Assembly (NCBI RefSeq): GCF_006829085.1
Contig: NZ_BJTC01000018.1
Coordinates: forward strand, 1 to 64,000
Reading direction: 5' to 3'
From: Chryseobacterium sp. ON_d1
Lineage (GTDB): Bacteria; Bacteroidota; Bacteroidia; Flavobacteriales; Weeksellaceae
Length of the DNA: 64,000 bases
In this document: one piece after another, positions 16,742-24,801 of the stretch
Position numbering within the stretch: the first letter of the stretch is position 1
How the letters are laid out: each line of letters starts with the position of its first letter
The notes under the pieces: model-generated
Database searches by the model: none
The model's input: only the letters and a program-made list of their open reading frames with translations
Told to the model about the DNA's origin: nothing
Made by a program: the position numbers and the translations under genes

Positions 16742-17536
16742 ATGGAAAAAATCAAAACAATGATGATAGCATGTGCTATCAATTCAAGCTTTCTTATGTA
16801 TGCACAAGTGGGAATAGGTACTCAGAATCCCCAGACAACATTTCATATTGATGGATCCAAAGACAACCCTGCTACGGGAACTCCTTCTGCTGCTCAACAG
16901 GATAATGATTTTAGTGTCACTTCGGGTGCTAAAGTAGGGATAGGAACAATTTCCCCAACTGAAAAATTGGATGTAGCATCTGGAAATGCCCGTATCCGCA
17001 ATATTAATTCGAATGTAGGTATCGGAGGAACTGACAGAGTTGTTGTAGCTGACGCTACCGGAGTGCTGAAGACTATAGACTTTACTGCTTATTCGCTGTT
17101 TCATGCTCGTTTAGCAGCTAACCAGAACATTAATTCTTCTACTATTACCACTTTATTATTCGCTACACCGTTAGCAACTTCTCCCTTCTACTCTTATAAT
17201 ACAGGAACCGGAGTATTGACCTTTAATCAGGCCGGGAATTATCTGGTAACTTTACAGGCAAGCTTTACCAATATGCCTGCTGATACCCAGCTGCTCATCG
17301 GCATTAGGCCTGTACCGGATGCCAATTACCTGGGAAGGGGAAGCCATTATAATGCGGTTGCTTCTTCAGGAACGGTAGGTGAACTGATGAATTATACAAC
17401 TGTAATTGTAGCTCCTACTGCGGGGTATCAGATCCGTTTTACAGCAGCTCCCAATCAAAATGCTACGATTATTGCCACAGAAACAGGATCTACAGGAAGT
17501 GGAAATGTTACCAATGTAACCGTTCAGAAGATATAA
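16742..17536 (+). CDS. Secreted protein with VGIGT-type repeats, unknown function
   Basis: The 264-residue protein has a signal peptide ending near MYAQ and two VGIGT...P segments (VGIGTQNPQTTFHIDGS and VGIGTISPTEKLDV) typical of secreted Chryseobacterium proteins, in which such units resemble phage tail-fibre collars. The C-terminal half is a beta-rich domain, perhaps C1q/TNF-like (NQAGNYLVTLQASFTNMPA). No enzyme motif is seen. A distant relative with one such unit lies at 46532-47419. The 16486-16741 gap shows no further gene. Confidence 0.65.
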   Translation: MEKIKTMMIACAINSSFLMYAQVGIGTQNPQTTFHIDGSKDNPATGTPSAAQQDNDFSVTSGAKVGIGTISPTEKLDVASGNARIRNINSNVGIGGTDRVVVADATGVLKTIDFTAYSLFHARLAANQNINSSTITTLLFATPLATSPFYSYNTGTGVLTFNQAGNYLVTLQASFTNMPADTQLLIGIRPVPDANYLGRGSHYNAVASSGTVGELMNYTTVIVAPTAGYQIRFTAAPNQNATIIATETGSTGSGNVTNVTVQKI

Positions 17537-17805
17537 TTATATCTTTACAATACAATTAAAAAAATAAAGTGTTTTGTACATGGTTTCGGGAAACTGAAAT
17601 TATATACATAACACTTTCTCTTTTATATTAAGAATGTGATTTGTCAGCTATACTATCTTTTATTCAGAAATATAAATAACCTGAATGCGATTATAAAAGT
17701 TCAGAGAATAAGATAAGTAATATTAATACCATAAAATTTCTAAATTTCGATATCTGATAGCATTATATATTACTCTGGATTGTACAATTGAGCGAAAATT
17801 TTAAG

Positions 17806-18099
17806 TTAAATAATTTTCAGGGTTACAATAATAACAGCCAGGACTATACAAAATAAAGCGATTAAAAATAAATAATCCGCAATGTTCTCAAACGTGTGTT
17901 CCCGCTTTATGTTCCGTGTTCTGATGGCCAGGAAAGAAAAAAAGCAGCTGCATGCAAAAAGAATACAGGCAAATCCTGCAAATTCGTCTAAATACGTATT
18001 CTGACTGATTCTGGCGATTTTCAGGGAGGTAATGATAATCAGTGAAAAACCTAAAAGATTGCTGGATGCATTCAGAATATGAGGTGACTTTTTTTCCAT
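17806..18099 (-). CDS. Small three-helix membrane protein, unknown
   Basis: The 97-residue protein has three hydrophobic stretches (about residues 14-30, 40-60 and 75-97) and begins MEKKSPHILNASSNLLGFSL. It resembles small membrane proteins of Bacteroidetes with no known role. It stands alone; the 269-nt region to its right end (17537-17805) is AT-rich with nothing recognised, and the 137-nt region on its other side holds the start of the E1 gene. Confidence 0.65.
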   Translation of the reverse strand: MEKKSPHILNASSNLLGFSLIIITSLKIARISQNTYLDEFAGFACILFACSCFFSFLAIRTRNIKREHTFENIADYLFLIALFCIVLAVIIVTLKII

Positions 18100-18236
18100 C
18101 TTTTACAATTTTTTTCAAAGTAAAGCACAATTTTTTTTATTATCAAATTTTTAAAAAAGATTATTAAAAATTAAAATTAATTTAAAAAGTGTATATTAGC
18201 AGAATACTTGAAGATTAAAAACTTTTTTACTTAGCT

Positions 18237-20669
18237 ATGCAAACAACCTATATTGAAACACAGCAAATATCCTTTCAAGATTTTAAAAATCAGATACTTG
18301 AAGATTACAGGTTAGGAAGGATCTCTCGTGAAATGTCTTATCTTGGAAGAAGAGAAGTACTCACAGGAAAAGCTAAATTCGGAATTTTTGGGGACGGAAA
18401 AGAACTTCCTCAGCTTGCAATGGCGAAAGTTTTCAGAAATGGAGACTTCCGTTCAGGATATTACAGGGATCAGACTTTTGCATTGGCAATAGGTGCCTTG
18501 ACAGTAGAAAGTTTCTTTGCTCAGATGTATGCGGATACCAGTGTAGAAAGAGAACCTGCTTCAGCCGGAAGACAGATGAACGGGCATTTCGCAACAAGAA
18601 GTTTAAATGAAGACGGGAGCTGGAAAGATTTGACAGCTCAGAAAAATATTTCTTCTGATATTTCTCCTACAGCCGGACAGATGCCAAGATTATTGGGATT
18701 GGCTCAAGCTTCTACAATTTATAAAAGTGTACAATTTGACGGATCTGAAAAATTCTCAAAAGAAGGTAATGAAATTGCTTTCGGAACTATCGGGGATGCT
18801 TCTACTGCAGAGGGACACTTCTGGGAAACGCTGAACGCAGCATGTGCGCTTCAGGTTCCTATGATTGTTTCTATATGGGATGACGGATATGGAATTTCAG
18901 TTCCTACCAAAAACCAGAGAGCAAAAGCTGATATCAGTGAAATGCTTAGCGGTTTCCAGAGAAAAGAAGGAGAAAATCAGGGATGTGAGATTATTCAGGT
19001 GAAAGCCTGGGATTATCCTGCACTATTGGATGCATATGCCAAGGCAGAACATTTTGCAAGAACAGAAAGTGTACCGGTAGTAGTACATGTGGTAGATGTG
19101 ACTCAACCTCAGGGACATTCTACTTCCGGATCTCATGAAAGATATAAAAACGAAGAACGTCTTGCTTGGGAGGCTGAGTTTGACGGATTAGTAAAATTCA
19201 AAGAGTGGATTCTGGATTATTCTATCGAAATTGATGGGAAAGAGGAAGTCATTGCTACTTCCGAAGAACTGGATACCATTGATGAAGAAGCTAAAAAAGC
19301 TGCAAAAGCGGGACAGAAAACTGCATGGGAAAACTATCAGAAGGCTATTTCAGAACTTACCCTGTCTATTTTACCTTTAGTGGAAAATCTGAAAGGGCAG
19401 AATGCTGAAGTGGAAGCTTATATTGCTCAGTTCAGTAAATTGGTCTCCAAAGCTAAAAAAGATATCTTCCACCTGGTAAGAAAAACATTACTGGCAACAA
19501 GAGGAACAAATTCTGCAGAAAGAGCTCAGCTGATACAGAAATACAATGAAGTGACAGCTGTTGAAAAAGATAATTATTCTTCTCACTTATACTCTCAGTC
19601 CGAATGGAAAGCTGAAAATGTGCAGGAAATCAAGCCTGTATATTCCGACAGTTCTGAAGAAGTGGACGGAAGAGTGGTGATCAGAAATAACTTTGATAAA
19701 ATTTTTGAAAAATATCCTGAAACGCTGATCTTTGGAGAAGATACCGGAAACATCGGTGACGTTAACCAGGGATTGGAAGGAATGCAGGAGAAATATGGGG
19801 CTTTGCGTATTGCTGATACAGGAATCCGTGAGGCAACCATCCTTGGACAGGGCATTGGTATGGCCATGAGAGGATTGAGACCTATCGCTGAAATCCAATA
19901 CTTAGACTATGTTCTTTATTGTTTACAGGGAATGAGTGATGACCTGGCAACCGTGCATTACAGAACCAAAGGAGGACAGAAAGCTCCATTAATTATCAGA
20001 ACGAGAGGTCACAGATTAGAAGGAATCTGGCACTCTGGTTCTCCAATGGCGGGTATTCTGAATCTTTCAAAAGGTATTTTAGTATTGGTGCCTAGAAACC
20101 TTACGAAAGCAGCAGGATTCTACAACACTATGCTTCAGGCTGACGAACCTGCAATCATCGTAGAATGTCTGAACGGTTACAGATTAAAAGAAAAACAACC
20201 GGATAACTTAGGTGAATTCACAGTACCTGTAGGGAAAATTGAAGTTACCAAAGAAGGAAAAGATGTTACTTTGGTGACTTACGGTTCTACATGGAGAATT
20301 GTAACGGAAGCCGCTAACGAATTGGAAAAACTAGGAATTTCTGCAGAAGTAATTGATATCCAGTCGTTGATTCCTTTCGATTTATCTCATGAAATTGCTG
20401 AAAGTGTTAAGAAAACCAACAGATTAGTAGTGATTGATGAAGATGTGGAAGGAGGAACTACCGGATACATCTTACAGCAGATCCTTGAAAAGCAGAAAGC
20501 ATTCAGATATCTGGATTCAGATCCGTTGACGATCTCTGCCAATGATCACAGACCTGCTTACGCAAGTGATGGTGACTACTTTAGCAAGCCATCTACAGAC
20601 GATATGGTAGAAAAAATCTACGCAATGTTTAATGAAACAAATCCTCAGAAATATCCAGCGATATTCTAA
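18237..20669 (+). CDS. Fused 2-oxoacid dehydrogenase E1 (alpha plus beta)
   Basis: The 810-residue protein joins E1-alpha and E1-beta. The alpha part has the thiamine diphosphate motif starting GDASTAEGHFWETLN near residue 186 and a following WDDGYGISVPT. The beta part starts near residue 475 (VVIRNNFDKIFEKYPETLIF) and includes GIREATILGQGIGMAMRGLRP and the C-terminal transketolase domain. The enzyme decarboxylates a 2-oxoacid, probably a branched-chain one, and acylates the E2 lipoyl group; its E3 partner could be the gene at 48614. E2 is not in the window. Fused E1 proteins are common in Bacteroidetes. Confidence 0.9.
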   Translation: MQTTYIETQQISFQDFKNQILEDYRLGRISREMSYLGRREVLTGKAKFGIFGDGKELPQLAMAKVFRNGDFRSGYYRDQTFALAIGALTVESFFAQMYADTSVEREPASAGRQMNGHFATRSLNEDGSWKDLTAQKNISSDISPTAGQMPRLLGLAQASTIYKSVQFDGSEKFSKEGNEIAFGTIGDASTAEGHFWETLNAACALQVPMIVSIWDDGYGISVPTKNQRAKADISEMLSGFQRKEGENQGCEIIQVKAWDYPALLDAYAKAEHFARTESVPVVVHVVDVTQPQGHSTSGSHERYKNEERLAWEAEFDGLVKFKEWILDYSIEIDGKEEVIATSEELDTIDEEAKKAAKAGQKTAWENYQKAISELTLSILPLVENLKGQNAEVEAYIAQFSKLVSKAKKDIFHLVRKTLLATRGTNSAERAQLIQKYNEVTAVEKDNYSSHLYSQSEWKAENVQEIKPVYSDSSEEVDGRVVIRNNFDKIFEKYPETLIFGEDTGNIGDVNQGLEGMQEKYGALRIADTGIREATILGQGIGMAMRGLRPIAEIQYLDYVLYCLQGMSDDLATVHYRTKGGQKAPLIIRTRGHRLEGIWHSGSPMAGILNLSKGILVLVPRNLTKAAGFYNTMLQADEPAIIVECLNGYRLKEKQPDNLGEFTVPVGKIEVTKEGKDVTLVTYGSTWRIVTEAANELEKLGISAEVIDIQSLIPFDLSHEIAESVKKTNRLVVIDEDVEGGTTGYILQQILEKQKAFRYLDSDPLTISANDHRPAYASDGDYFSKPSTDDMVEKIYAMFNETNPQKYPAIF

Positions 20670-20690
20670 TTGGGATTTCAGATAAATTGT

Positions 20691-20724
20691 AAAACCGCTT
20701 CCTTTTGGGAGCGGTTTTGTTTTT
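20691..20724 (+). terminator. Rho-independent terminator of the E1 gene
   Basis: A 12-bp stem (20691-20702 with 20707-20718, AAAACCGCTTCC / GGGAGCGGTTTT, one G-T pair) with a TTTT loop is followed by a T-run. A TAAATTTG box at 20745-20752 after it may serve the next gene. Confidence 0.92.
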
Positions 20725-20783
20725 TAGAAATAGACATAAAATTGTAAATTTGAGAATCAACCATTTGTTCAAAAACTAATTAA

Positions 20784-21521
20784 ATGAAAATAACTCAGCT
20801 TGTCATTTTATTCAATTATAAAAAAATAGTACTTGGGATTTTAATCTCATTATTTCTTTTTATACTTTCTTTTCAGATCAATTCAAGTTTATGGATCATA
20901 TTACTAAGAAGTTTGGGGTGTCTTATTATTTTAAACATATTGGCTTCTATTACAGCTTCTTATATACTTTATGATAAATCTGATTTGTATGAACTGAATA
21001 ATTTACAGGAGTTTGTAGATTGGGAAAAAATTGAAAATGTGGTTGTTATTCATGCAAGCTTTGATCCTTTGTCAGCTAAGATGGAAAAAAGATATCCCCA
21101 TATAAATTTTACGGTTTGTGATATTTATGGGAACAGACATGAAGATGAAAGTGGAATTGAGGTTTCTAAAAAAATGTTTCCTCCCAATCCTAAAGAAATA
21201 AGAATTTCACCTGATATTTTACCTTTTGAAAATGAATCCCAGGATATCATTCTGGCAGTCACTGCACTTCATGAAATTCTTGATCATCAGAAAAGAGTCT
21301 TGTTTTTTAAAGAATCTAAAAGGATTTTGAAAAAAGGAGGTTTGATCATTATATCTGAACAGTTTAGAGATGTTACCAATTTTATATTCTTTAATATCGG
21401 AGCTTTTCATTTTTTAAGTCAGAAACAATGGAAAGAATCAATTTCACCGGCAGAAATGGAAATAATAGAAAATATGAAACTCACTCCTTTTGCTAATATG
21501 TTGATTTTAAAGAAAAATTAG
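20784..21521 (+). CDS. Membrane-anchored class I SAM-dependent methyltransferase-like protein
   Basis: The 245-residue protein has two N-terminal membrane segments (residues about 14-32 and 36-60) and then a methyltransferase-type domain. DILPFENESQDIILAVTALHE matches the post-motif region of class I methyltransferases, and RILKKGGLIIISEQ matches the next strand. The SAM-binding glycine motif is replaced by VVVIHASFDPLS, so cofactor binding is uncertain. The substrate is unknown. The gene converges with the AhpD-like gene with no clear terminator in the 44-nt gap. Confidence 0.75.
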   Translation: MKITQLVILFNYKKIVLGILISLFLFILSFQINSSLWIILLRSLGCLIILNILASITASYILYDKSDLYELNNLQEFVDWEKIENVVVIHASFDPLSAKMEKRYPHINFTVCDIYGNRHEDESGIEVSKKMFPPNPKEIRISPDILPFENESQDIILAVTALHEILDHQKRVLFFKESKRILKKGGLIIISEQFRDVTNFIFFNIGAFHFLSQKQWKESISPAEMEIIENMKLTPFANMLILKKN

Positions 21522-21565
21522 AATCAAAATTTCTTTATTGTCGTTTTCTGCCGGCACTGTATATT

Positions 21566-21982
21566 TTAATCTTCTTCAGCCAGAGTAATCCTCAATTTAT
21601 TCAACGTATTCATTAAAGTAATGCTTGCAGTAAGCTCCACAATTTCTCTTTCTGTAAAATGCTTTATAAGTTTTGCCTTAGTGTTTTCCCAATCATCTTT
21701 GCTGTAAGTGACAGCTTCTGCCCATTCTAAAATCAACTTTTGCTGATCATTGAAGGCATTGGTATGTTTCCAGCCCGGAAACCTGTTAATAATATCCTGT
21801 TCAATGCCGAAATCAGAAAGTTCTTTCGCATGATAGCTGCAGCAATAGGCACAGCCATTGATTTGAGACACCCTTAGCTCCACTAAAGCAATAAGTTTTT
21901 CATCAATCCCGGATTTTCTGATGCTGTTGTGTGCTTTATACAGGTTTCCAATGGTTTCTTTTGCAATGTCTTTGTAATTCAT
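21566..21982 (-). CDS. AhpD-like carboxymuconolactone decarboxylase family protein
   Basis: Read from ATG 21982 (MNYKDIAKETIGNLYKAH) the protein has 138 residues, the usual size. It contains the alkylhydroperoxidase D motif: Glu35 in VELRVS, Cys44 and Cys47 in GCAYC, and His51. These residues reduce peroxides via a disulfide. An extra Cys48 adjoins the motif. An in-frame extension upstream to 22075 (MSTFKEVSVLRK) does not look like the family and is not used. No regulator adjoins it. Confidence 0.85.
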   Translation of the reverse strand: MNYKDIAKETIGNLYKAHNSIRKSGIDEKLIALVELRVSQINGCAYCCSYHAKELSDFGIEQDIINRFPGWKHTNAFNDQQKLILEWAEAVTYSKDDWENTKAKLIKHFTEREIVELTASITLMNTLNKLRITLAEED

Positions 21983-22093
21983 AATGAAATTTTTTCTGCA
22001 AATTTGCATCAGAAATGGTTTTGAACCTATATACTTACTTTTTCGTAATACACTTACCTCTTTGAAAGTACTCAATCATATTAAACAAGACAA

Positions 22094-22381
22094 ATGAAAG
22101 CCATCACTTCATTTTTGAAATCCCGGAAATGGGCACTCATTATTTCAATAGTATATGTAGGAACCGGAACATTGGCAGTATGTTCAGCTTATGGTAATGA
22201 TCCATTATACGGTGAATGGACTTCATATGCTATATTAGTAACATTTCCTGTATCAATTTTGAGTTTTATATGGAGATATGCTGACCCAGGTATATGGCCA
22301 GTTTTATTGATTCAGCTTACTATGTTTTTAATTATATTTTTTATTTTATCCTTATTTATAAAAAGTAAGCCAGATAATTAA
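22094..22381 (+). CDS. Small membrane protein, unknown
   Basis: The 95-residue protein has three hydrophobic segments (about residues 13-32, 44-60 and 66-88) with a short basic N-terminus MKAITSFLKSRKW. No family is recognised. It is divergent from the AhpD-like gene and converges with the HxlR gene 34 nt away. The hydrophobic layout and codon use support a real gene. Confidence 0.6.
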   Translation: MKAITSFLKSRKWALIISIVYVGTGTLAVCSAYGNDPLYGEWTSYAILVTFPVSILSFIWRYADPGIWPVLLIQLTMFLIIFFILSLFIKSKPDN

Positions 22382-22415
22382 TAAATGATTTTCAGTATTG
22401 TTTTAAAAGTAACCG

Positions 22416-22805
22416 TCAAACATTCACAGCCTTTTTATTTTTCTTATCATCATTCAAAAAAGTACAGTCTTTATCTGCATGCCCTTTCACCTGGTATTTT
22501 GCTTCCCATTCTTCCAGCAAATAGAGAATAGGTAACAAAGCCAATCCTTTTTCTGTAAGAGAATATTCTACTCTTGGAGGAAGTTCTTTAAACTCCTCAC
22601 GGATCACAAGCCCATCGGTTTCCATTTCTCTAAGCTGATCTGTCAGTACTTTTCTGGAAATAACATTAATGCGTACAGCCAGTTCTCCAAAACGTAACTT
22701 TCTGTCTTTAATGACCAGAACAATAATGGGTTTCCATTTGCTTCCCAAAGCAGCCATTGCCTTGCCCAGAGGACAGCTGTATTGCATTAATTCATTCTTT
22801 TTCAT
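22416..22805 (-). CDS. HxlR family transcriptional regulator
   Basis: The 129-residue winged-helix protein shows the HxlR pattern: CPLGKAMAALGSKWKPIIVL at residues 11-30, LRFGELAVRINVISRKVLTDQLREMETDGLV as recognition helix region, and the wing PPRVEYSLTEKGLALLPIL. Cys11 is at the place where redox- or quinone-sensing relatives carry their reactive cysteine. It is divergent from an ene-reductase gene, a common pairing in which the regulator represses the reductase until electrophiles or quinones appear. The C-terminal tail is Lys/Asp-rich. Confidence 0.92.
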   Translation of the reverse strand: MKKNELMQYSCPLGKAMAALGSKWKPIIVLVIKDRKLRFGELAVRINVISRKVLTDQLREMETDGLVIREEFKELPPRVEYSLTEKGLALLPILYLLEEWEAKYQVKGHADKDCTFLNDDKKNKKAVNV

Positions 22806-22849
22806 AGAGAGATCTTTATTTTAATATCATCTGAACCGTCGTTTCATAT

Positions 22850-22946
22850 GTTACTTTGATGTTACTAATGTAAGTTACTGCGAAGTTACCACTATTTTTT
22901 CAATAAAAGATACAAAAATGAACTATTATTAGTTACTTTGTGTAAC
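22850..22946. promoter_or_regulatory. Array of GTTAC half-sites, probable HxlR operator
   Basis: GTTAC occurs at 22850, 22861, 22874, 22885 and 22932 (spacings 11, 13 and 11 nt among the first four). TTACTAATGTAA (22862-22873) and GTTACTTTGTGTAAC (22932-22946) are perfect inverted repeats. The array fills the gap between the HxlR gene and the reductase gene, as expected for a regulator controlling both. Binding by HxlR is inference. Confidence 0.7.
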
Positions 22947-22969
22947 AATTATAAAATATAAATTTAAAT

Positions 22970-24031
22970 ATGAGCACTTCATCATTATTTAAACCGTTTC
23001 AATACAAAAATTTACAGCTTAAAAATAGAATCGTAATGGCTCCTATGACCAGAGCACAGTCTGACAATGGAGTTCCTACTCAGAATATTGCAGATTATTA
23101 CGGAAGAAGAGCCGCTTCGGAGGTAGGATTGATTCTTTCTGAAGGAACTGTGATCAACAGACCGGGATCAAAAAATCTACAGAATATTCCGGATTTCTAT
23201 GGAACAGAAGCTTTAAACGGCTGGAAAAATGTAATTGATACTGTACATCATAATGGAGGTAAAATGGGACCTCAGATCTGGCATGTTGGAGATACAAGAA
23301 TGTCAGAGGACTATCCTCTTGTTCCTATGGAAAAAGCTTCTACGATGACCATTGAAGATATCCAGGATACCATTTCTCAGTTTGCAGCCTCTGCAAAAGC
23401 AGCAAAAGATCTTGGTTTCGACTGTATTGAAATTCATGGTGCACACGGATATCTTATCGACCAGTTTTTCTGGGAAGTAACCAATACCAGAACTGACGAA
23501 TACGGTGGTAAAACTTTAAAAGAAAGAAGTCGGTTTGCTGTAGAGGTCGTAAAAGCGATCAGAGCAGCAGTAGGAGAGGATTTTACCATTATTATCCGCC
23601 TTTCACAATGGAAACAGCAGGACTATAAAACCAGACTGGCGTTCACCCCTAATGAAATGGAAGAATGGTTATTACCATTAAAAGAAGCAGGAGTAGATAT
23701 TTTCCACTGTTCACAGCGTCGTTTCTGGGAGGCTGAATTTGAAGGTTCAGACTTAAATTTCGCAGGATGGGCTAAAAAGATTACCGGACAGCCAACTATT
23801 ACAGTAGGTTCCGTAGGATTGAACGGAGATTTCCTTAATGCTTTTGCAGGGCAGGGAACAGAAAAATCAGATCTTACAGAGCTGATCAGAAGACTGGATA
23901 ATGAAGAATTTGATCTTGTTGCTGTAGGTAGGGCTATTCTTCAGGATTACCAATGGGTACAGAAGATCAAAGACGGAAATACTGAAGCTCTTCTGGATTT
24001 TTCAGCAGAAAGTATGAGCGTTTTATTTTAA
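22970..24031 (+). CDS. Old yellow enzyme family alkene reductase (NemA-like)
   Basis: The 353-residue FMN-dependent TIM barrel has LKNRIVMAPMTRAQSD at residues 17-32, His156, His159 and Tyr161 in HGAHGYLIDQF, and the FMN phosphate segment GSVG...VAVGRAIL. Such enzymes reduce activated C=C bonds, nitro groups and nitrate esters with NAD(P)H and help detoxify electrophiles. It is divergent from the HxlR regulator with a shared operator array, so induction by electrophiles is likely. Confidence 0.94.
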   Translation: MSTSSLFKPFQYKNLQLKNRIVMAPMTRAQSDNGVPTQNIADYYGRRAASEVGLILSEGTVINRPGSKNLQNIPDFYGTEALNGWKNVIDTVHHNGGKMGPQIWHVGDTRMSEDYPLVPMEKASTMTIEDIQDTISQFAASAKAAKDLGFDCIEIHGAHGYLIDQFFWEVTNTRTDEYGGKTLKERSRFAVEVVKAIRAAVGEDFTIIIRLSQWKQQDYKTRLAFTPNEMEEWLLPLKEAGVDIFHCSQRRFWEAEFEGSDLNFAGWAKKITGQPTITVGSVGLNGDFLNAFAGQGTEKSDLTELIRRLDNEEFDLVAVGRAILQDYQWVQKIKDGNTEALLDFSAESMSVLF

Positions 24032-24172
24032 TATCAGGTATGATAAGTATAGGCTTCGCAGTCAATTTTTTACCAGCATATTTTATTCACTGGCGAAGCT
24101 GAATTGCCAATCTACTGGTGTTAAATCAGCATAATTCACTTTATTTTATATTTAATTTTCACCTATTTATTA

Positions 24173-24209
24173 AAAAACCCGATTTCAGAAATCCTGAAAT
24201 CGGGTTTTT
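24173..24209. terminator. Bidirectional terminator, 16-bp perfect stem
   Basis: AAAAACCCGATTTCAG (24173-24188) pairs with 24194-24209 around a 5-nt loop, with T-runs on both strands. It ends both the ene-reductase transcript and the minus-strand GG-leader peptide transcript. The 24032-24172 stretch before it holds only a short GCTTCGC / GCGAAGC inverted pair. Confidence 0.92.
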
Positions 24210-24225
24210 GTTTGTTTCTACTTCC

Positions 24226-24387
24226 TTAGAATCTGCATCCTGTTTCTGAAGGTTCACATGTCCAGTAAGCAGGAATACCATTTTCAGCTCTGTGGCGACA
24301 TGCAATAAAACCAGGTTCACATACAGGAGCATTTCCTCCTTTAATTTTCTTTAAATCAGTTTTTGTCAGTTTTCTTAGATTTTTCAT
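24226..24387 (-). CDS. GG-leader bacteriocin-like peptide 1
   Basis: The 53-residue peptide begins MKNLRKLTKTDLKKIKGG, a double-glycine leader of the class II bacteriocin / ComC type used in Bacteroidetes, and continues with a 35-residue core beginning NAPVCEPGF. Core cysteines are at residues 23, 30, 44 and 51, as in its neighbour, and both contain NGIP before a Trp. Leaders of this type are normally removed by a C39 peptidase-ABC exporter, which is not in the window. It lies 68 nt downstream of the second copy and shares its promoter. The function (toxin, signal or modified peptide) is unknown. Confidence 0.82.
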   Translation of the reverse strand: MKNLRKLTKTDLKKIKGGNAPVCEPGFIACRHRAENGIPAYWTCEPSETGCRF

Positions 24388-24455
24388 GTTTAATAATTTA
24401 TTGATTGTACGTGTTATTATTCAGATTGATATTTGATTGAATCTGTCAATCAATT

Positions 24456-24614
24456 TTAAGGACATTCCATTGTATCAGGAACACATCTCCAACGAGGTGG
24501 GATACCATTGCTGCCAGGAATATAGCAGGCTGTCGTACCTTGTGGGCAATCAGGAGCATTTCCTCCATTGATTTTCTTTAAATCAGTTTTTGTTAATTTT
24601 CTTAGATTTTTCAT
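24456..24614 (-). CDS. GG-leader bacteriocin-like peptide 2
   Basis: The 52-residue peptide begins MKNLRKLTKTDLKKINGG, one residue different from the first copy's leader, and has a 34-residue core beginning NAPDCPQGT with a conserved NGIP near its middle. Cysteines lie at 23, 30, 44 and 51, exactly as in the other copy, so the core evolves around a fixed cysteine frame, probably two disulfides or a modified scaffold. The upstream regions of both genes are also alike (GTTTAATAATTT), which points to a tandem duplication. It is the promoter-proximal gene of the pair. Confidence 0.82.
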   Translation of the reverse strand: MKNLRKLTKTDLKKINGGNAPDCPQGTTACYIPGSNGIPPRWRCVPDTMECP

Positions 24615-24637
24615 GTTTAATAATTTGTTGATTCATA

Positions 24638-24667
24638 CAAATATAATATTTTTTGAAAACGAAACAA
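24638..24667 (-). promoter_or_regulatory. Promoter of the GG-leader peptide pair (TTG-N19-TATATTTG)
   Basis: On the minus strand TTG (24667-24665) and TATATTTG (24645-24638) are 19 nt apart, a perfect Bacteroidetes promoter. The -7 box is 23 nt upstream of the first peptide's ATG. Together with the terminator at 24209-24173 this defines a transcript of about 450 nt. Confidence 0.85.
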
Positions 24668-24718
24668 TACTTTACACATGAATGTGAAATATATTCTTAA
24701 AAAGTATGTTCTGAAAAT

Positions 24719-24752
24719 AAACCCGCTTCCGGAATTTCCGGAAGCGGGTTTT
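24719..24752 (-). terminator. Terminator of the C1 peptidase gene
   Basis: A 14-bp perfect stem (24719-24732 with 24738-24751, AAACCCGCTTCCGG arm) lies downstream of the peptidase stop and is followed on the minus strand by TTATTTT. A smaller 7-bp hairpin CTGTCAC / GTGACAG (24774-24791) lies between it and the stop codon. Confidence 0.85.
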
Positions 24753-24801
24753 AACAGATTTAAATATCTAAAACTGTCACTAAGGTGACAGAAATGATTT
24801 C

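Noticed and set aside
19587..19898. Minus-strand 103-codon frame inside the E1 gene
   Set aside because: It lies across the conserved E1-beta start and has no recognisable motif.
18237..20669. Possible split or frameshifted alpha and beta E1 genes
   Set aside because: The frame is continuous, and single-chain E1 proteins of this size are normal in Bacteroidetes.
24032..24172. GCTTCGC / GCGAAGC inverted pair after the ene-reductase
   Set aside because: Arms are only 7 nt and far apart, and the real terminator is the 16-bp stem at 24173-24209.
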